From Paraburkholderia bannensis (GTDB lineage: Bacteria; Pseudomonadota; Gammaproteobacteria; Burkholderiales; Burkholderiaceae), in NCBI RefSeq assembly GCF_014200455.1, contig NZ_JACHBW010000005.1, forward strand, positions 248,001 through 312,000: 64,000 nt of DNA. Direction: 5' to 3'. The notes beneath the pieces were generated by a model. That model saw nothing but the letters and a program-made list of their open reading frames with translations. It searched no databases and had not been told where the DNA came from. Position numbers and translations under genes: made by a program. How positions within the stretch are numbered: position 1 is the stretch's first letter; every line of letters begins with the position of its first letter. This document shows positions 41,545 to 49,249 of this stretch, one piece after another.

Positions 41545-42642
41545 ATGTCCCGTTCCCGTTCCCGTTCCCGTTCCCGTTCCCGTTCCCGCTCATTCCCTCG
41601 TTTTGGCATCTGGGCGCTCGTGCACGGCAGCCGTGCCGCGCTGCAGGATCCCGCCGAACCTTACGATGCGTCGTGGGCCCGCAACAGGGCGCTCGTGCTC
41701 GAAGCCGAGCGTCTGGGTTTCGACTCCGTGCTCGTCGCGCAGCACACGGTCAATCCGCACGATCCGGCGCTCGATCAGTTGGAGGCGTGGACGGCCTCGG
41801 CGGCACTCGCCGCGCTGACCTCGCGCATCGAGATCATCGCCGCCATCAAGCCCTTTCTGTACCACCCGGTCGTGCTCGCCAAGATGGCGCAGCAGATCGA
41901 GCACATCAGCGGCGGACGTTTCGCGATCAATCTGGTCAATGCGTGGAACCGTCCGGAGCTGGAGCGCGCCGGCATCGCTTTCGCGGAGCACGACGACCGC
42001 TATGCCTATGGCCGCGAATGGATCGCGGTAGTGGCAGCGTTGCTGCGCGGTGAGCGCGTGACTCACCGGGGCGAGCAGTTCCAGATCGACGACTATCAGT
42101 TGCTGCCCGCCGATCCGTTTCGCGCCCGCCCGCGCATCTATGTGGGCGGCGAATCCGAACCGGCGCGCGAGCTGGTGGCCGGGCACGGCGATGTGTGGTT
42201 CATCAACGGCCAGCCGCTCGACGATGTGGCGGGTCTGATCGCGGATGTAGCGGCTCGCGCGCGGCCCGTTGGGCACGAGGCCTTGGGTTTTGGTTTGTCG
42301 GCGTTCGTGATCGCGCGCGAGACCCAGGCGCAGGCCGAGGCTCACCTCGATCATCTGTTCGCGCTGGCCGAACTCGACAAACCGCTGCGCGAGCGCCAGC
42401 AGGCCAACATCGATCCGAACGTGGTGATGATCCAGACCTTCGCCCGCTCGCCGCGCGTGGGCTCCAATGGCGGGACGGCGGCAGGGCTGGTGGGCGACTA
42501 TGACACGGTCGCGCGGCGCATCGCGGATTTTCACCGCGCCGGAGTCGAGCTGTTCATGCTGCAGTTCCAGCCCTTCGAGGACGATATGCGCCGTTTCGCC
42601 GAGGAAATCGTGCCGCGCGTGCGACGCGAGCTGGCGGACTGA
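41545..42642 (+). CDS. LLM flavin monooxygenase, SfnG-like, with (RS)n N-terminus
   Basis: A 365-residue LLM enzyme whose core FGIWALVHGSRAALQDP, EAERLGFDSVLVAQHT, HISGGRFAINLVNAWNRPEL, IYVGGESEPARELV and HGDVWFINGQPLDDV resembles dimethylsulfone monooxygenase SfnG and related enzymes. The first 16 residues are Met-Ser plus seven Arg-Ser pairs, encoded by a perfect hexamer array. There is no good ribosome-binding site at ATG 41545, so the true start is uncertain; the upstream frame at 41504 is offset and reads Val-Pro repeats. It is divergent from operon E and converges on operon F. Confidence 0.78.
   Translation: MSRSRSRSRSRSRSRSFPRFGIWALVHGSRAALQDPAEPYDASWARNRALVLEAERLGFDSVLVAQHTVNPHDPALDQLEAWTASAALAALTSRIEIIAAIKPFLYHPVVLAKMAQQIEHISGGRFAINLVNAWNRPELERAGIAFAEHDDRYAYGREWIAVVAALLRGERVTHRGEQFQIDDYQLLPADPFRARPRIYVGGESEPARELVAGHGDVWFINGQPLDDVAGLIADVAARARPVGHEALGFGLSAFVIARETQAQAEAHLDHLFALAELDKPLRERQQANIDPNVVMIQTFARSPRVGSNGGTAAGLVGDYDTVARRIADFHRAGVELFMLQFQPFEDDMRRFAEEIVPRVRRELAD
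41548..41589 (+). repeat. Hexanucleotide (CGTTCC)n microsatellite in coding sequence
   Basis: An array of CGTTCC units (six full, plus variant TCC and CGCTCA ends) just inside the SfnG-like gene. Because the unit is six bases, copy-number change would lengthen or shorten the Arg-Ser tail without breaking the frame. Such arrays are slippage-prone. Confidence 0.85.
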
Positions 42643-42687
42643 AGTACCCGGGCGCTGACGTGCTGAGGCAGGGCCCGAGCCTGGCGG

Positions 42688-43929
42688 TCAGAAAAACGCG
42701 CCCGTTGGCGGCAACTGCCCGCTCAGCAGGTTCTGGCCGAGCAGCCGCTCCTTGTAAAGGCGCGGATTGTGCGAGGCGATCACCTTGATATTGCGCCAGT
42801 GCCGATCCAGCGCGGCCACGCTCGACACCGCCGACCCCGAACCCAGATCGATGAGCCAGCTGGCCACCTGAGGGGCGAGATCGTCGATCACGACCTTGGC
42901 TTCCGAGGCGGCGAGCGTGGCTTCCAGCGTGCGCGCGTATTCCTCGCTCGTGCCGACGCCAGCCTGCGCCCGTTCCAGCGCCTGCACGGCGCGCTGCGCG
43001 CTGGCCTCGATGCACGCGGCGTAGGCGCGTATGCGTCCGAGCAAGGCCTGCAGGGCCGGTTCGTCGGCGGGTTGGGCGGCTTCGCCGTGGTAGAAGTTGC
43101 GCTTGCGTGCCCGCAGCACCTCGACCGCGTCCAGCACCACGCGCCGCACGATACCCGCGATGCAGTTGGTCAGGTAGACCTGGTGGAAGGTGAAGCCCCA
43201 CGGCGCGGCCTCGGGCGTCTTCGGCGGGTCGGGCGCATAGACATGCGCGGGCTGCACCACGACATCGCGAAACCGCGCCGTGCCCGAGCCGGTCAGGCGC
43301 TGGCCGAAGCCCTGCCAGTCGTCTTCGGCAGCCACGCCTGCGCTGCGTTCGAGCACGTATTGCACCGTGGCGTTCGCGCGGCTTTCGATCGCCAGCCCGA
43401 CGAAGGCGTCGTTGTAGAGATTACCGGTCGCATAGACCTTGTCGCCCGAGCCCACATAGACCTGGCGGCGCTCGTCCCATTCCAGCCGGCTGAGGACGCG
43501 GCTCGAACGCGCGCCCGCTGCGGTCGCGTCGCTGTCGGCAAAGCTCAGGCCCACCGTCTTGCGCCGGCGTGCCAGATCGAGCACATGGGGGTGGAACGGA
43601 TGGTCGCGGCGTAGCAGGGCGGCTTCGACTTGCCAGAGGTGATTGCGAAACGCGTGGGCGATGTTCGAATCGGCTGCGGCGAGGTCGCGCGCGACTTCGA
43701 ATAGCCCGCTCAGCGTCGATCCGTGGCCGCCGTCGTCGGCGCTCAGGCGCAGCGCGCCAAAGCCGAGCGCCTTCAAGGTGGCGATCTCTTCGTACGGCAG
43801 GCGCTGCTCGCGTTCGCGCTGTGCGGCCGTCGCGGCGATCTCCCCGATTGCCTCGGAGAAACCGAGCGACGCCGATAAGGGCGAGACGAGCGCGACCGCG
43901 CCCGGCGTATGCACAGCGGTTTCAGCCAT
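42688..43929 (-). CDS. Acyl-CoA dehydrogenase-fold monooxygenase (DszC/SfnB-like)
   Basis: A 413-residue flavoprotein. Blocks typical of the DszC/SfnB group are LKALGFGALRLSADDGGHGS, VARDLAAADSNIAHAFRNHL, GFGQRLTGSGTARFRDVVV and the C-terminal HWRNIKVIASHNPRLYKERL. The last of these is the flavin-binding Arg/His segment seen in two-component monooxygenases of this fold rather than in true dehydrogenases. It is the last gene of operon F, 29 bases downstream of the SBP gene. Confidence 0.83.
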   Translation of the reverse strand: MAETAVHTPGAVALVSPLSASLGFSEAIGEIAATAAQREREQRLPYEEIATLKALGFGALRLSADDGGHGSTLSGLFEVARDLAAADSNIAHAFRNHLWQVEAALLRRDHPFHPHVLDLARRRKTVGLSFADSDATAAGARSSRVLSRLEWDERRQVYVGSGDKVYATGNLYNDAFVGLAIESRANATVQYVLERSAGVAAEDDWQGFGQRLTGSGTARFRDVVVQPAHVYAPDPPKTPEAAPWGFTFHQVYLTNCIAGIVRRVVLDAVEVLRARKRNFYHGEAAQPADEPALQALLGRIRAYAACIEASAQRAVQALERAQAGVGTSEEYARTLEATLAASEAKVVIDDLAPQVASWLIDLGSGSAVSSVAALDRHWRNIKVIASHNPRLYKERLLGQNLLSGQLPPTGAFF

Positions 43930-43958
43930 GGGTGTTCCGTTTCATAAAGCGACGCTCA

Positions 43959-44981
43959 TTACACTTTGACGCTGTAATCGGCGACCTTGATCGGCGCGCT
44001 GATGATCTTGCGCTGCGCGAGCCAGTCCGCCGCGCGCTGGAACTGCGCCATGAAGGCGGCGTCGTCCGGTTCGTGGAACTGGTTCACGCGTTTCAGGCCC
44101 GCCAGATAATCGCGCACCTGATCGGGGTATTTCGCCTCGCGCTGCACCAGCAGTTCCGATTCGGCCGAATGCTGCGATTGCCAGGCGCCTTCCACGTAGT
44201 ACGCGTCGAGCACGGCGCGCACCAGTTCGGAGTTTTCTTCCGTGAATTTGCGGCGCGTTACCAGCGAGCTGTAGTCGATCAGGAAATCGAGGTCGCGCCC
44301 TTCGTTGAAAATGTCCTTCGCGTCGTTGGCATGGCGCGAGATATCCACGGCAGGCGACCACATCGACCAAGCGTCGACGCGGCCTTGTGCGAACGCCGGC
44401 GCGGCGTCGGGCGGATTCAGATAGACGAATTCGACCTTGCTGCGATCGACGTGATGCTTTTCCAGCGCGGCGATGAGCAGGAACTCGCCCAGCCCCGAGC
44501 GGTTCACCGCGACCTTGCGGCCGGCGAGATCGGCTACGGAATTGATGCCGCTGCTCTTCTTGACGATGATGGCGGTGGAGCGCGGCGAATAGACGTCGAA
44601 ACCGGTGAAGACGATGGGGGAGCCGGCCAGCATGGCGGCAAGCGCCGGTGTCGTCGAGCCCCAGAAACCAAAGTCGGCACTGCCGCCCACCACCGCCTGG
44701 ATCGACGGTGCGTGGTTCGGGAACGGCCCGACCCATTCGACCTTGATGTTCTTCGCCGCCAGCGTTTTCTCGAACACGCCGCGCTGTTTGGCGATATCGG
44801 GCAGGGCGCCGTAGCCCCAGCCGATGCGCACGGTATCGGTGTTGCGTGTGAGCTTGGCGGTTTGTGCAGGTTGTGCAGATTGTGCGGCTTGCGCCGGCAG
44901 CAGGCGCGCCGCGGCCGCGCCGGCCAGCAGTCCACCCGCCGCGCGCAGGAGGCGGCGGCGAGTCAGTGAAGCGTCATTCAT
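43959..44981 (-). CDS. ABC transporter substrate-binding protein, aliphatic sulfonate type
   Basis: A 340-residue SsuA-like protein. The N-terminus LTRRRLLRAAGGLLAGAAAA is a Tat-like signal, followed by an Ala/Gln-rich linker (QAAQSAQPAQTAK) encoded by an imperfect 9-base repeat near 44866-44895. The mature core reads VRIGWGYGALPDIAKQRG, VEWVGPFPNHAPSIQAVVGG, SADFGFWGSTTPALAAM and GRVDAWSMWSPAVDIS, the sulfonate-binding pattern. It is in operon F after the ATPase gene. Confidence 0.87.
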   Translation of the reverse strand: MNDASLTRRRLLRAAGGLLAGAAAARLLPAQAAQSAQPAQTAKLTRNTDTVRIGWGYGALPDIAKQRGVFEKTLAAKNIKVEWVGPFPNHAPSIQAVVGGSADFGFWGSTTPALAAMLAGSPIVFTGFDVYSPRSTAIIVKKSSGINSVADLAGRKVAVNRSGLGEFLLIAALEKHHVDRSKVEFVYLNPPDAAPAFAQGRVDAWSMWSPAVDISRHANDAKDIFNEGRDLDFLIDYSSLVTRRKFTEENSELVRAVLDAYYVEGAWQSQHSAESELLVQREAKYPDQVRDYLAGLKRVNQFHEPDDAAFMAQFQRAADWLAQRKIISAPIKVADYSVKV

Positions 44982-45013
44982 TCATCATTCCTGGTTTTAT
45001 GGCGAGGAGCGGT

Positions 45014-45757
45014 TCAGTGTTCCTGAACGCCGAGTTCCTCGAGTAGCGTGAGCCGCAGTGCCTGCGGTGTGTGGTCTTTGGGTTGAAACGAAGCGGCGAT
45101 GCGCCCCGCGCGCATGACGAGAATCCGGTCGGCGAGCACCAGCGCCTCGTCGACGTCATGGGTGACGATCAGCACGCCGGGTGCGTGGCGCGCGACCAGT
45201 TCCTTGACGAGCCCATGCATCTTGATGCGCGTGAGCGCATCGAGTGCGGCAAACGGTTCGTCCAGCAGCAACAGCGCGGGATCGCGCACCAGCGCACGCG
45301 CCAGTGCAACGCGCTGTGCCTGGCCGCCGGACAGATTGCGCGGCCAGTCGAGCTCGCGCCCCGCGAGACCCACTTCGGCCAGCGCGCGCGATGCACCCTC
45401 GCGTCCGATGCTCGATTCATGACCCAGTGCGACGTTCTCCCACAACGTGGCCCAGGGCAGCAGCCGATGCTCCTGAAACACCACGGAAGGGCGTGCGGGC
45501 GCGCGAATCTGCCCGGCGTCCGGCGTGTCGAGTCCGGCGAGCGAGCGCAGCAGCGTGGTCTTGCCGCAACCGCTTTCACCCAGCAGGGCGACGAATTCGC
45601 CTTTGCGGATATCGAGGTCGAGCGCATTGATGACCGTACGCGCGCCATAACGGCGCTGGAGCCCGCGCACCGATACGGCCAGTTGAGAGGCGGCGGTTGC
45701 GGTTTCACCTTCAGGCGCGGCCTGCGCAAGCGGCGACAAGGTGGCAGCGACGCTCAT
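45014..45757 (-). CDS. ssuB: ABC transporter ATP-binding protein, SsuB type
   Basis: A 247-residue ATPase with Walker A LGESGCGKTT, Q-loop FQEHRLLPWATLWENVALG, signature LSGGQAQRVALARAL, Walker B LLLLDEPFAALD and switch IVTHDVDEA. These match SsuB closely (the FQEHRLLPW loop is typical). ATG 45757 overlaps the permease stop as ATGA; the long upstream extension is a shadow. The symbol is given on family grounds; the substrate is inferred. Confidence 0.85.
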   Translation of the reverse strand: MSVAATLSPLAQAAPEGETATAASQLAVSVRGLQRRYGARTVINALDLDIRKGEFVALLGESGCGKTTLLRSLAGLDTPDAGQIRAPARPSVVFQEHRLLPWATLWENVALGHESSIGREGASRALAEVGLAGRELDWPRNLSGGQAQRVALARALVRDPALLLLDEPFAALDALTRIKMHGLVKELVARHAPGVLIVTHDVDEALVLADRILVMRAGRIAASFQPKDHTPQALRLTLLEELGVQEH

Positions 45758-46593
45758 GCGTTCTCTCCCTTCGTGTAATTCGCGTGCCACGACAGGAAGC
45801 GGGCTTCGAGTGTGCGAACCAGCGCGTCGGCGACGACGCCGATGATCGCGTAAATGATGATGGTCAGCAGGATGACGTTGGTCTGCAGGAATTCGCGCGC
45901 GTCCATGGCGAGAAAGCCGATGCCTTTGGTCGTCGCCAGTGTTTCGGCGATCACCAGCGCAAGCCATGCATGGGCCAGCGCATAACGCACGCCCGTGAGG
46001 ATGGCGGGCATCGCGCCGGGCAGGATGATCCGGCGTACGACTGCCGGCCATTTCATGCCGATCACCGTGGCAAGCTCCATGAGCTTCGGATCGATCTGGC
46101 GAATGCCAAGCATCGTATTGATATAGATGGGAAACAGCACGGCAAGCGCGACGAGGAAAATCTTCGCGCCTTCGCCCACGCCGAACCACACGATGACGAG
46201 CGGAAGCATCGCGAGAAAAGGGATGGCGCGCACCATCTGGATCGAGCGGTCGATGAGCGCCTGGGCAAGCCGCGAAAAGCCGACCAGAACGCCCAGCGCC
46301 AGTCCGATGGCACCGCCGATCAGAAAGCCGCACGCAGCGCGCAGCAAGGAAACGCCAAGGTGTACGAACAGGTCGCCGCTGCGCGCCAGATGCCACGCCG
46401 TGACAGCGACGCTACTGGGCGCGGGCAGCACTTGCGGTTCGAGCCAGCCCACGCGCGCGGCAATCTCCCAGATCGCGAGGATAAACGCGGGAATGGCCCA
46501 CGACAGCCAGTAATAGGCGCGCTCCTTCGCAAGCAAAGAGCCGGCGCGTGGCGCCGGGAGATAGCGAGGAGAGGATGAGGTAACGTCAGCCAT
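45754..46593 (-). CDS. ssuC: ABC transporter permease, SsuC type
   Basis: A 279-residue inner-membrane permease with six hydrophobic segments. Blocks are AIPAFILAIWEIAARVGWLE, SLLRAACGFLIGGAIGLALG, the pore segment VRAIPFLAMLPLVIVWFGVG and the coupling loop MELATVIGMKWPAVVRRIILP, all typical of SsuC. It is the first gene of operon F; the 382 bases upstream carry an AT-rich palindrome. Gene order permease-ATPase-SBP-monooxygenase differs from the classical ssu order. Confidence 0.86.
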   Translation of the reverse strand: MADVTSSSPRYLPAPRAGSLLAKERAYYWLSWAIPAFILAIWEIAARVGWLEPQVLPAPSSVAVTAWHLARSGDLFVHLGVSLLRAACGFLIGGAIGLALGVLVGFSRLAQALIDRSIQMVRAIPFLAMLPLVIVWFGVGEGAKIFLVALAVLFPIYINTMLGIRQIDPKLMELATVIGMKWPAVVRRIILPGAMPAILTGVRYALAHAWLALVIAETLATTKGIGFLAMDAREFLQTNVILLTIIIYAIIGVVADALVRTLEARFLSWHANYTKGENA

Positions 46594-46783
46594 GGAGTCA
46601 GGTTTTGCACAGTGCCAGCCAGCACGCTGGATTGAAAAAATCCGCGTTTATGCGGCATCGACTGGCTATTAAAGACGCTTGGGCTGAACCGTGACAAACA
46701 GTTATTTATTCTTTGCTTTTTCGAATTGATGCGCTGCAATTCGTGCTTGCGTTATGCGCTGGTTGCATGATTAAATATAAGAA

Positions 46784-46795
46784 ATATGCGCATAT
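46784..46795. promoter_or_regulatory. ATATGCGCATAT palindrome upstream of operon F
   Basis: Perfect 12-base dyad about 190 bases upstream of the ssuC-like start, sharing the ATATGC/GCATAT half-site with the palindrome at 36090-36099 before another sulfonate operon. It is a candidate binding site for a sulfur-limitation activator; identity of the protein is inference. Confidence 0.4.
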
Positions 46796-46880
46796 AAAAT
46801 AGGGATCACGACGTGGCATCAGCGCGATGCGTCGGCTCGACGAACTTGCGTGCGCACCCGTCTGCCGCGCGCGGCCATCA

Positions 46881-46906
46881 TGCACTGGTGCAGAAGCACC
46901 AGTGCA
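46881..46906. other. Perfect inverted repeat TGCACTGGTGC / GCACCAGTGCA
   Basis: Two perfect 11-base arms separated by AGAA, 70 bases beyond the stop of the leftward F420-reductase-like gene. There is no T-run on either strand, so it may be a protein-binding site or an RNA hairpin rather than an intrinsic terminator. Confidence 0.55.
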
Positions 46907-46975
46907 ATCCCCCTCAAATCATCAGCACGCGTTGAGCGATGCGCGTGGCCGCTGTGACTTTATCGTGACGCGCCG

Positions 46976-47575
46976 CTACTTGAACTTGACGAGATCCTGG
47001 AAGATCAGTTGACCCCAGGTATTCCCCCTGCCTTGGACAAGCAAGCCGCCATCCTTGAGCGGTCCTAACGCAATCGGCGCGAAACCGAGTTGTTCGGCCA
47101 GAGCCGCGACCGGTGCCACCGCGTTTTCGTCATCGCTCGACAAAAACACGACGCGGCTGCCGCCATTCACGCCCGGATCAGCGGCCAGGACGGCAGCGGG
47201 GAGATGGTTAAATCCCTTTACGAACCTGGCGCCGGTAAACGCCCTGGCGACAACCGTGGCCGGCGGCTGACCCTCCAGCTCTTCAACGGGAACACCATAA
47301 GCATTCGTCGTGTCGATAATCGTCTTGCCCTGCCAGGTCGCGAGTTGCTTCGCGACTTCGCGGTGTTCCCAAAACGGAACCGCGAGGAAGATCGTGTCGG
47401 ACGCGATCGCATCCTCCAGAGTCCCGGGGACAACGTTGGGGCCAATCGCTCGCGCCCGCTCCATCAACATCGCAGGAGGGCGCCGGCTGGCGACGGTCAC
47501 ATCGATGCTCTTTCTTGCGAAGGCTCGGGCGAGCGCCTGACCTACCGCACCAAAGCCAATAATCGAATAGCTCAT
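46976..47575 (-). CDS. NADPH-dependent F420 reductase-like / NAD(P)-binding oxidoreductase
   Basis: A 199-residue Rossmann protein beginning MSYSIIGFGAVGQALARAFA (GxGxxG-type motif IGFGAVGQ), followed by VASRRPP at the end of strand 2 and later FLAVPFWEHREVAK and IIDTTNAYG. This is the pattern of the NADPH:F420 oxidoreductase family and related NAD(P)-binding proteins. Burkholderiales generally lack abundant F420, so an F420 role is doubtful; it may act on another electron acceptor. It stands alone on the minus strand, 104 bases downstream of an SDR gene. Confidence 0.82.
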   Translation of the reverse strand: MSYSIIGFGAVGQALARAFARKSIDVTVASRRPPAMLMERARAIGPNVVPGTLEDAIASDTIFLAVPFWEHREVAKQLATWQGKTIIDTTNAYGVPVEELEGQPPATVVARAFTGARFVKGFNHLPAAVLAADPGVNGGSRVVFLSSDDENAVAPVAALAEQLGFAPIALGPLKDGGLLVQGRGNTWGQLIFQDLVKFK

Positions 47576-47679
47576 GCGAATCTTCCTTTCAATATTGATT
47601 GGTAGTCCATATTTATAGACGCAGACCGAATCATCTTCGTTGTGTTGACAGACCCTGCTAGCCGCCTTGCGACGCGATT

Positions 47680-48414
47680 TCAGATCGCCGAGAAGCCGCC
47701 GTCGACAGACAAATCCACCCCATTCACGAAGCTCGAATCGTCTGAAGCAAGAAACAGCGCGACGGTCGCAATTTCCTCGGGACGACCCATCGTTCCTCGC
47801 GGGATCAGGGATTCGAACATCCGCTTCGCCTCCTCGGTGAGAACCTGATCCTGCATCGGTGTAGCGATCGGTCCCGGGCTCAGCACGTTCACCCGGATAT
47901 TCCTGCCCTTCAGTTCGTTAAGCCAGGTACGTGCGAATGAACGCAACGCCGCCTTGCTCGCCGCATACACGCCGTAACCGGGAAAACCTTTCACCGAGGC
48001 AACGGACCCGGTCATGAAGATCGATCCACCATCGTTGAACAGCGCCAACGCCTTCTGAACCGCAAACAGCGTTCCGCGCGTATTCAGATCGAAGGTCGCG
48101 TCGAAATGCTGCTCGGTAATCTCGCCCAGTGGAACCGCTTCACCCATGCCAGCACTCGCGAACAGAACGTCGATCTTCCCCTTCTCCCGCTTGACTGTAT
48201 CGAAGAGGCGGTCGAGGTCGTCGAGATTGGCCGCGTCGCCGCGCACGGCGGTCACGTTCCGGCCAATCTGCTTGACGGCTTCGTCGAGCACCTCCTGCCT
48301 CCGCCCCGTGATGAACACATATGCGCCTTCTTCGACGAACCGCTTGGCGCTCGCCAGCGCCATGCCGCTCGATCCACCCGTGATGACTGCAACCTTGCCC
48401 TCAAGCTTTCCCAT
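47680..48414 (-). CDS. Short-chain dehydrogenase/reductase
   Basis: A 244-residue classical SDR: NAD(P)-binding GGSSGMALASAKRF (TGxxxGxG variant), FASAG, catalytic Ser in TGSVASVKG, and YGVYAASKAAL (Tyr and Lys of YxxxK), with the C-terminal SPGPIATP. ATG 48414 has AGGAGA a few bases upstream, which decides it against the frame's extension to 48510. It is divergent from a TetR gene with two dyad operator candidates in between, so it is the likely TetR target. Substrate unknown. Confidence 0.88.
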   Translation of the reverse strand: MGKLEGKVAVITGGSSGMALASAKRFVEEGAYVFITGRRQEVLDEAVKQIGRNVTAVRGDAANLDDLDRLFDTVKREKGKIDVLFASAGMGEAVPLGEITEQHFDATFDLNTRGTLFAVQKALALFNDGGSIFMTGSVASVKGFPGYGVYAASKAALRSFARTWLNELKGRNIRVNVLSPGPIATPMQDQVLTEEAKRMFESLIPRGTMGRPEEIATVALFLASDDSSFVNGVDLSVDGGFSAI

Positions 48415-48483
48415 GACATCTCCTTTCGTGGTGTCGTGCTGCGCCTCTGCTGTTCCCAGCTGCACAAATGTGCTGTATCTTGT

Positions 48484-48531
48484 GGATCGCCGATCCGGAT
48501 ACGGGCTCATTATATTCGGATCACTGATCCG
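48484..48531. promoter_or_regulatory. Two dyad operators between SDR and TetR genes
   Basis: GGATCGCCGATCC (48484-48496, arms 6-1-6) and CGGATCACTGATCCG (48517-48531, arms 7-1-7) are perfect palindromes sharing the GGATC...GATCC arms. They flank TATATT-like promoter sequence in the 133-base gap between divergent genes, which is the standard layout for TetR self-control and control of the partner gene. Confidence 0.65.
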
Positions 48532-48547
48532 TTTGTCAAGGCAATTT

Positions 48548-49123
48548 ATGCGAGCTGACGCCAGAAAGAATTACGACCATCTACTTGCAGTCGCGCGTGA
48601 GGTCGTCTCCGAGCATGGAGCCGATGCGTCCATGCGAGATATCGCCCGTCGGGCCGAAGTCGGGCTTGCCACACTATTTCGCCATTTCCCGACACGCGAG
48701 GCCTTGTTCGAAGCGTTGCTGCGCATGAACGTGGACGAGTTGATAGAGCAGGCAGCTGAACTCGAAACGTCGATTCCCCCTGACGAAGCGCTAGTGGCGT
48801 GGTTTCGCGACGGGGTGGCGTTCGTTCGTAGCTATAACGGGATTTGCGCCATGTTTGCGACCGCGCACGCGGACCCGGACTCCGCGCTTCATGCTGCAAG
48901 CACCGCGCTGCGTTCGGCCGGCGAGCGACTACTGCGCCGTGCTCAGGCCGAGGGAACGGCGCGCGCCGATATCGATGGGGTGGACCTGTTCGCCCTGATG
49001 TCGTCCCTCGGCTGGCTCGTCGGCCAGCCCGGGTTCGCTCCGCGAGGGGATCATCTATTTCACGTTATTACGGGTGCCATCCTGACAAATCGGCCCGGCA
49101 ACGATATCAAGACGGCAACGTAA
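48548..49123 (+). CDS. TetR family transcriptional regulator
   Basis: A 191-residue TetR repressor. The N-terminal DNA-binding domain reads HLLAVAREVVSEHGADASMR then DIARRAEVGLATLFRHFPTR (helix 3 VGLATLFRHF), followed by a C-terminal ligand domain with LLRRAQAEGTARADIDGVDL. ATG 48548 follows directly on the operator region. The long upstream extension of the frame is a shadow of the SDR gene. Confidence 0.9.
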   Translation: MRADARKNYDHLLAVAREVVSEHGADASMRDIARRAEVGLATLFRHFPTREALFEALLRMNVDELIEQAAELETSIPPDEALVAWFRDGVAFVRSYNGICAMFATAHADPDSALHAASTALRSAGERLLRRAQAEGTARADIDGVDLFALMSSLGWLVGQPGFAPRGDHLFHVITGAILTNRPGNDIKTAT

Positions 49124-49249
49124 CAGCGTCCAACGAATTTGTTGTCTGCATTGCGTCGGATGGGGTCGGAGCCGGCTGCGTGCTGTTAGCACGTCGCACA
49201 CCGTGCATTGGATATCGCGGCTAAAGAAGAAGAAACGGCGAACGGCTTA

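Larger units (their letters stand above)
46594..46975. promoter_or_regulatory. Intergenic region, 382 bases, promoter of operon F
   Basis: No gene. ATATGCGCATAT (46784-46795) is a perfect 12-base palindrome followed by AAAATAG, and resembles the site at 36090. A separate perfect 11-base-pair hairpin lies at 46881-46906. The sequence around 46700-46800 is clearly more AT-rich than its surroundings, as expected of a regulated promoter. Confidence 0.45.

Noticed and set aside
41548..41589. Hexamer array as an on/off phase-variation switch
   Set aside because: Units of six bases keep the frame, so gain or loss would alter only the tail length, not switch the gene off.
41504..41818. Upstream start MNAPAMPPLYVF for the SfnG-like gene
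   Set aside because: That frame is offset from the LLM frame and reads through the hexamer as Val-Pro repeats, then stops; the hexamer cannot shift one frame into the other.
46881..46906. Intrinsic terminator
   Set aside because: There is no T-run on either strand after the stem and it lies 70 bases past the stop codon, so it is listed only as an inverted repeat.
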